DNA of 44,893 nucleotides from Akkermansiaceae bacterium (GTDB lineage: Bacteria; Verrucomicrobiota; Verrucomicrobiia; Verrucomicrobiales; Akkermansiaceae): assembly GCA_903837825.1 (NCBI GenBank), contig CAILVZ010000057.1, forward strand, positions 1 to 44,893. The letters are read 5' to 3'. Each line of letters begins with the position of its first letter. The first letter of the stretch is position 1. Of the stretch, positions 44,001-44,893 are shown piece by piece. The notes beneath the pieces were generated by a model, which saw nothing but the letters and a program-made list of their open reading frames with translations, did no database searches and was not told the origin of the DNA. A program made the translations under genes and the position numbers.

Positions 44001-44893
44001 GACGACGGCAGCCACGGCGACGGTGCCCCCGGTGACGGCATCTACGCCGCTGACTACACCCCAACGATTAACGCTAATTTCGCCGCCGTCAATCCACCAG
44101 AATCCCCCGAACCGGCTCCCGAATACGGATCCTACCAAGTCGTCGTGAAAGCCACCGGCTCCGATCACGATGGTCGCCTGTTTACTCGCATCGAAAAGGG
44201 CTCTTTCCAGATTTCCGATGTCAGCGATAACCCGACGCCCGACGCCGACGGCGATGGGATGGTGAGCCGCTACGAGCAGCGCCACATTCCGCTCAAACCC
44301 GCCGTCGCCGATTCCGCCGCGGACAGCGATGGCGACACGCTGTCCAACTTTCTGGAGTACCAAATTGGTACCGATCCGGCCCAGCCCGATACTGATCACG
44401 GGGGCGAATCCGATGCCTCGGAAACTGCTCGTGGAGCCAATCCGCTCGACTCTCGTGACGATACGGTGCGCCGCCCAGTCGAGGGGCAGGTCATCACACA
44501 GCGAAGTGATGAAGAAATCACCGATGCCTTTCTACCCAATTCGCTCCTCATCCGCCCTGGCATGAGGACCGATTACTCGGAAATGCGCCTCTTTCGCCGT
44601 GCCGGAGCGGCCGCCTTCGCCCAGGTCGCCACCCTTCCCGCCGGACCCAGCCATGGCCTTTACCGTGACACTGGGTTAACTGTGGGGACAGATTACGAAT
44701 ATTACCTTGTCGCCGTCGGGACCACCGGATCGATCAGCGCGCCTGGTCCAGTTTTTAGCGGCACGGTGCGGGGAGATATGGTGCCGCCTGGAGGCCGTTT
44801 CCTGATTAACAACGGAGCCAGTCTCGTCACATCTACAAGCGTTACTCTCAATTTCACAACCGATCCCGACGTCACTCAATTCGCCATCCAGAA
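41091..44893 (+). CDS. secreted CLCA-like protein: HExxH metalloprotease domain, VWA domain, calcium repeats (3' end outside window)
   Basis: One frame is open from the ATG at 41091 to the window edge, 1267 codons without a stop. It starts with a signal peptide (MSAITCFHLAAAAALLLVPALG). A zinc-protease-like domain has T-HEMFH (H145, E146, H149) in HEMFHGVEYAY and a downstream FTEGLAATIED whose E174 is a likely third ligand, the gluzincin pattern. A VWA domain spans about 590-730 with an intact MIDAS: DRSGS (D594, S596, S598), T669 in the PTGSTSIGDG loop, and SDG (D699). A beta domain has LYDDGSHGDG...DGIYAADY (from 970), the form seen in CLCA proteins. DADGDG (1051-1056) and DSDGD (1078-1082) are thrombospondin-3/EF-hand-like calcium repeats. 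An Ig-like region begins near the edge. Codons end largely in C, unlike most upstream genes. Confidence 0.9.
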   Translation, partial: MSAITCFHLAAAAALLLVPALGQKTLTTPHEAWHITFTPGIWASTAPDNNWALTTDAQTIADIVDPSTAASGEFRGVIGGFQSSGFRDPRIDFKNIFLDHINLPASAPAGSRVDGNANRARIKINTDTIANASISTNDLRETLTHEMFHGVEYAYCDSFLGIDQEDAIGGLFTEGLAATIEDKIWNSVDTNGSSGYVGRVHTYLSGINFDTGTPSSLWSHSYSGCLWWNYLTEQYGTARTEPGVGNDFMKLLLEKADETDSTSNMEIMEKSIAARDRQSTISVIDKGTPVDDLFIDFCIANGSQTVDPAQLNFSAVGNPNRYSYVDDAALNYGPPKMQATPTLSSSSPTFSETSSFMEMNARYYDVTISPTCNGIVGFSGSFGTQGDEGAFDLLARKGNSVVSLNQAKLGPGGSFSVVLAQPPVVADYYTSFRLVVVGLDGGTRQLISSSGELLTTSDSSVDYSVTFGSGSPTMSIITPNSTYPAYVDDKAAPERFLVKLQMTGPASLGAAFVQGLQASDFTVYVGTVTAANKATVINAVNVAGEYWLTCQAPVKTGTTTSYSLTVQYRALATDTEQECIIYKPRVLDQMIVLDRSGSMDSPSTGTKKIDAARNAAALLTDLGGSNDQLGLVAFNDGASLLHPLQTMSSDLERFLLKWEIYSATPTGSTSIGDGLETARLNIAISGQPSAESWAILLSDGAENAPNYYSSIKAALIAEGVRVEVIGLGPSVNDDLLTQIADETEGDYFYVDVSAAAASRSRVTRSSVATDSLWFSLADTFVSAEEKIRRHERIWESQASISSGGSKTWTVNVDEGGISDARLSFFWRTATDTLSFTVTRPDGTVATSGTAGVQVHAGDSTDGTNSLNLSHWVMHLPALGAGTWTVTAQATNGAPDVYGTLSGRNKQGAQSALWFSQVGIDSALPTYRRGLRGLPMRLLFNLTDHAGALSGSVVEADITHPLQPSLHLPLYDDGSHGDGAPGDGIYAADYTPTINANFAAVNPPESPEPAPEYGSYQVVVKATGSDHDGRLFTRIEKGSFQISDVSDNPTPDADGDGMVSRYEQRHIPLKPAVADSAADSDGDTLSNFLEYQIGTDPAQPDTDHGGESDASETARGANPLDSRDDTVRRPVEGQVITQRSDEEITDAFLPNSLLIRPGMRTDYSEMRLFRRAGAAAFAQVATLPAGPSHGLYRDTGLTVGTDYEYYLVAVGTTGSISAPGPVFSGTVRGDMVPPGGRFLINNGASLVTSTSVTLNFTTDPDVTQFAIQ

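Noticed and set aside
43887..44399. 170-codon antisense open frame inside the CLCA-like gene
   Set aside because: Several such frames occur opposite this C-rich coding sequence; the sense frame has signal peptide, VWA and calcium motifs and no stop.

Overview
The window looks like chromosomal DNA of a Verrucomicrobiota bacterium (Verrucomicrobiales-like). This rests on gene content: a PSD1/DUF1501 gene pair of the planctomycete-verrucomicrobial type, a short Bacteroidetes/Verrucomicrobia-type topoisomerase IV A subunit, a type IV pilin-like protein, a glycine-rich RRM protein, twin-arginine secreted enzymes and a Hanks-type kinase with a periplasmic tail. The assignment is an inference; no rRNA or tRNA gene was found to fix the taxon.

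Layout. 1-5.9 kb: end of an ABC-2 permease, then four genes on the + strand (membrane-anchored small protein, secreted helical protein, Hsp70 paralogue, zinc-ribbon membrane protein). 5.9-9.2 kb: gltX-aroE on the - strand, divergent from an aldo/keto reductase. 9.4-11.9 kb: an overlapping ECF sigma/anti-sigma pair and an RRM protein with a strong terminator. 11.9-16.3 kb: folC, a PfkB kinase, and a STAS/PP2C partner-switching pair behind a good sigma70-type promoter. 16.4-19.3 kb: a - strand cluster algH-ribBA-SH3 lipoprotein-small lipoprotein. 19.4-25.8 kb: secreted EEP-family protein, PSD1 cytochrome-domain protein, DUF1501 protein, PocR/AraC regulator. 26-30 kb: Hsp20 with a textbook terminator, then rnr and an M42 aminopeptidase. 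30.3-39.7 kb: pilin-like protein, dgt, alkaline phosphatase, parC-type gene, CPBP protease overlapping thiL, Ser/Thr kinase.

The last 5 kb differ. A 1.2-kb insertion sequence (39787-40990) has ends built from two copies each of one bipartite motif, and its transposase is frameshifted and internally shortened. Just beyond its right end lies a TTGACA promoter. Behind that promoter is one reading frame, open from 41091 to the window edge without a stop (1267 codons). It encodes a secreted protein with an HExxH metalloprotease-like domain, a complete VWA domain, a CLCA-like beta domain and calcium-binding DxDGD repeats. This CLCA-like protease-VWA protein is the most notable object in the window.

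Apart from the insertion sequence, no stretch longer than about 300 bases lacks a gene. The largest gaps (11065-11334, 13084-13281, 24659-24866, 25818-26044, 30043-30328) show no RNA gene or riboswitch I can recognise. A separate DNA-level signal is the octamer CTGTTAGA/TCTAACAG, which I counted nine times in the window.
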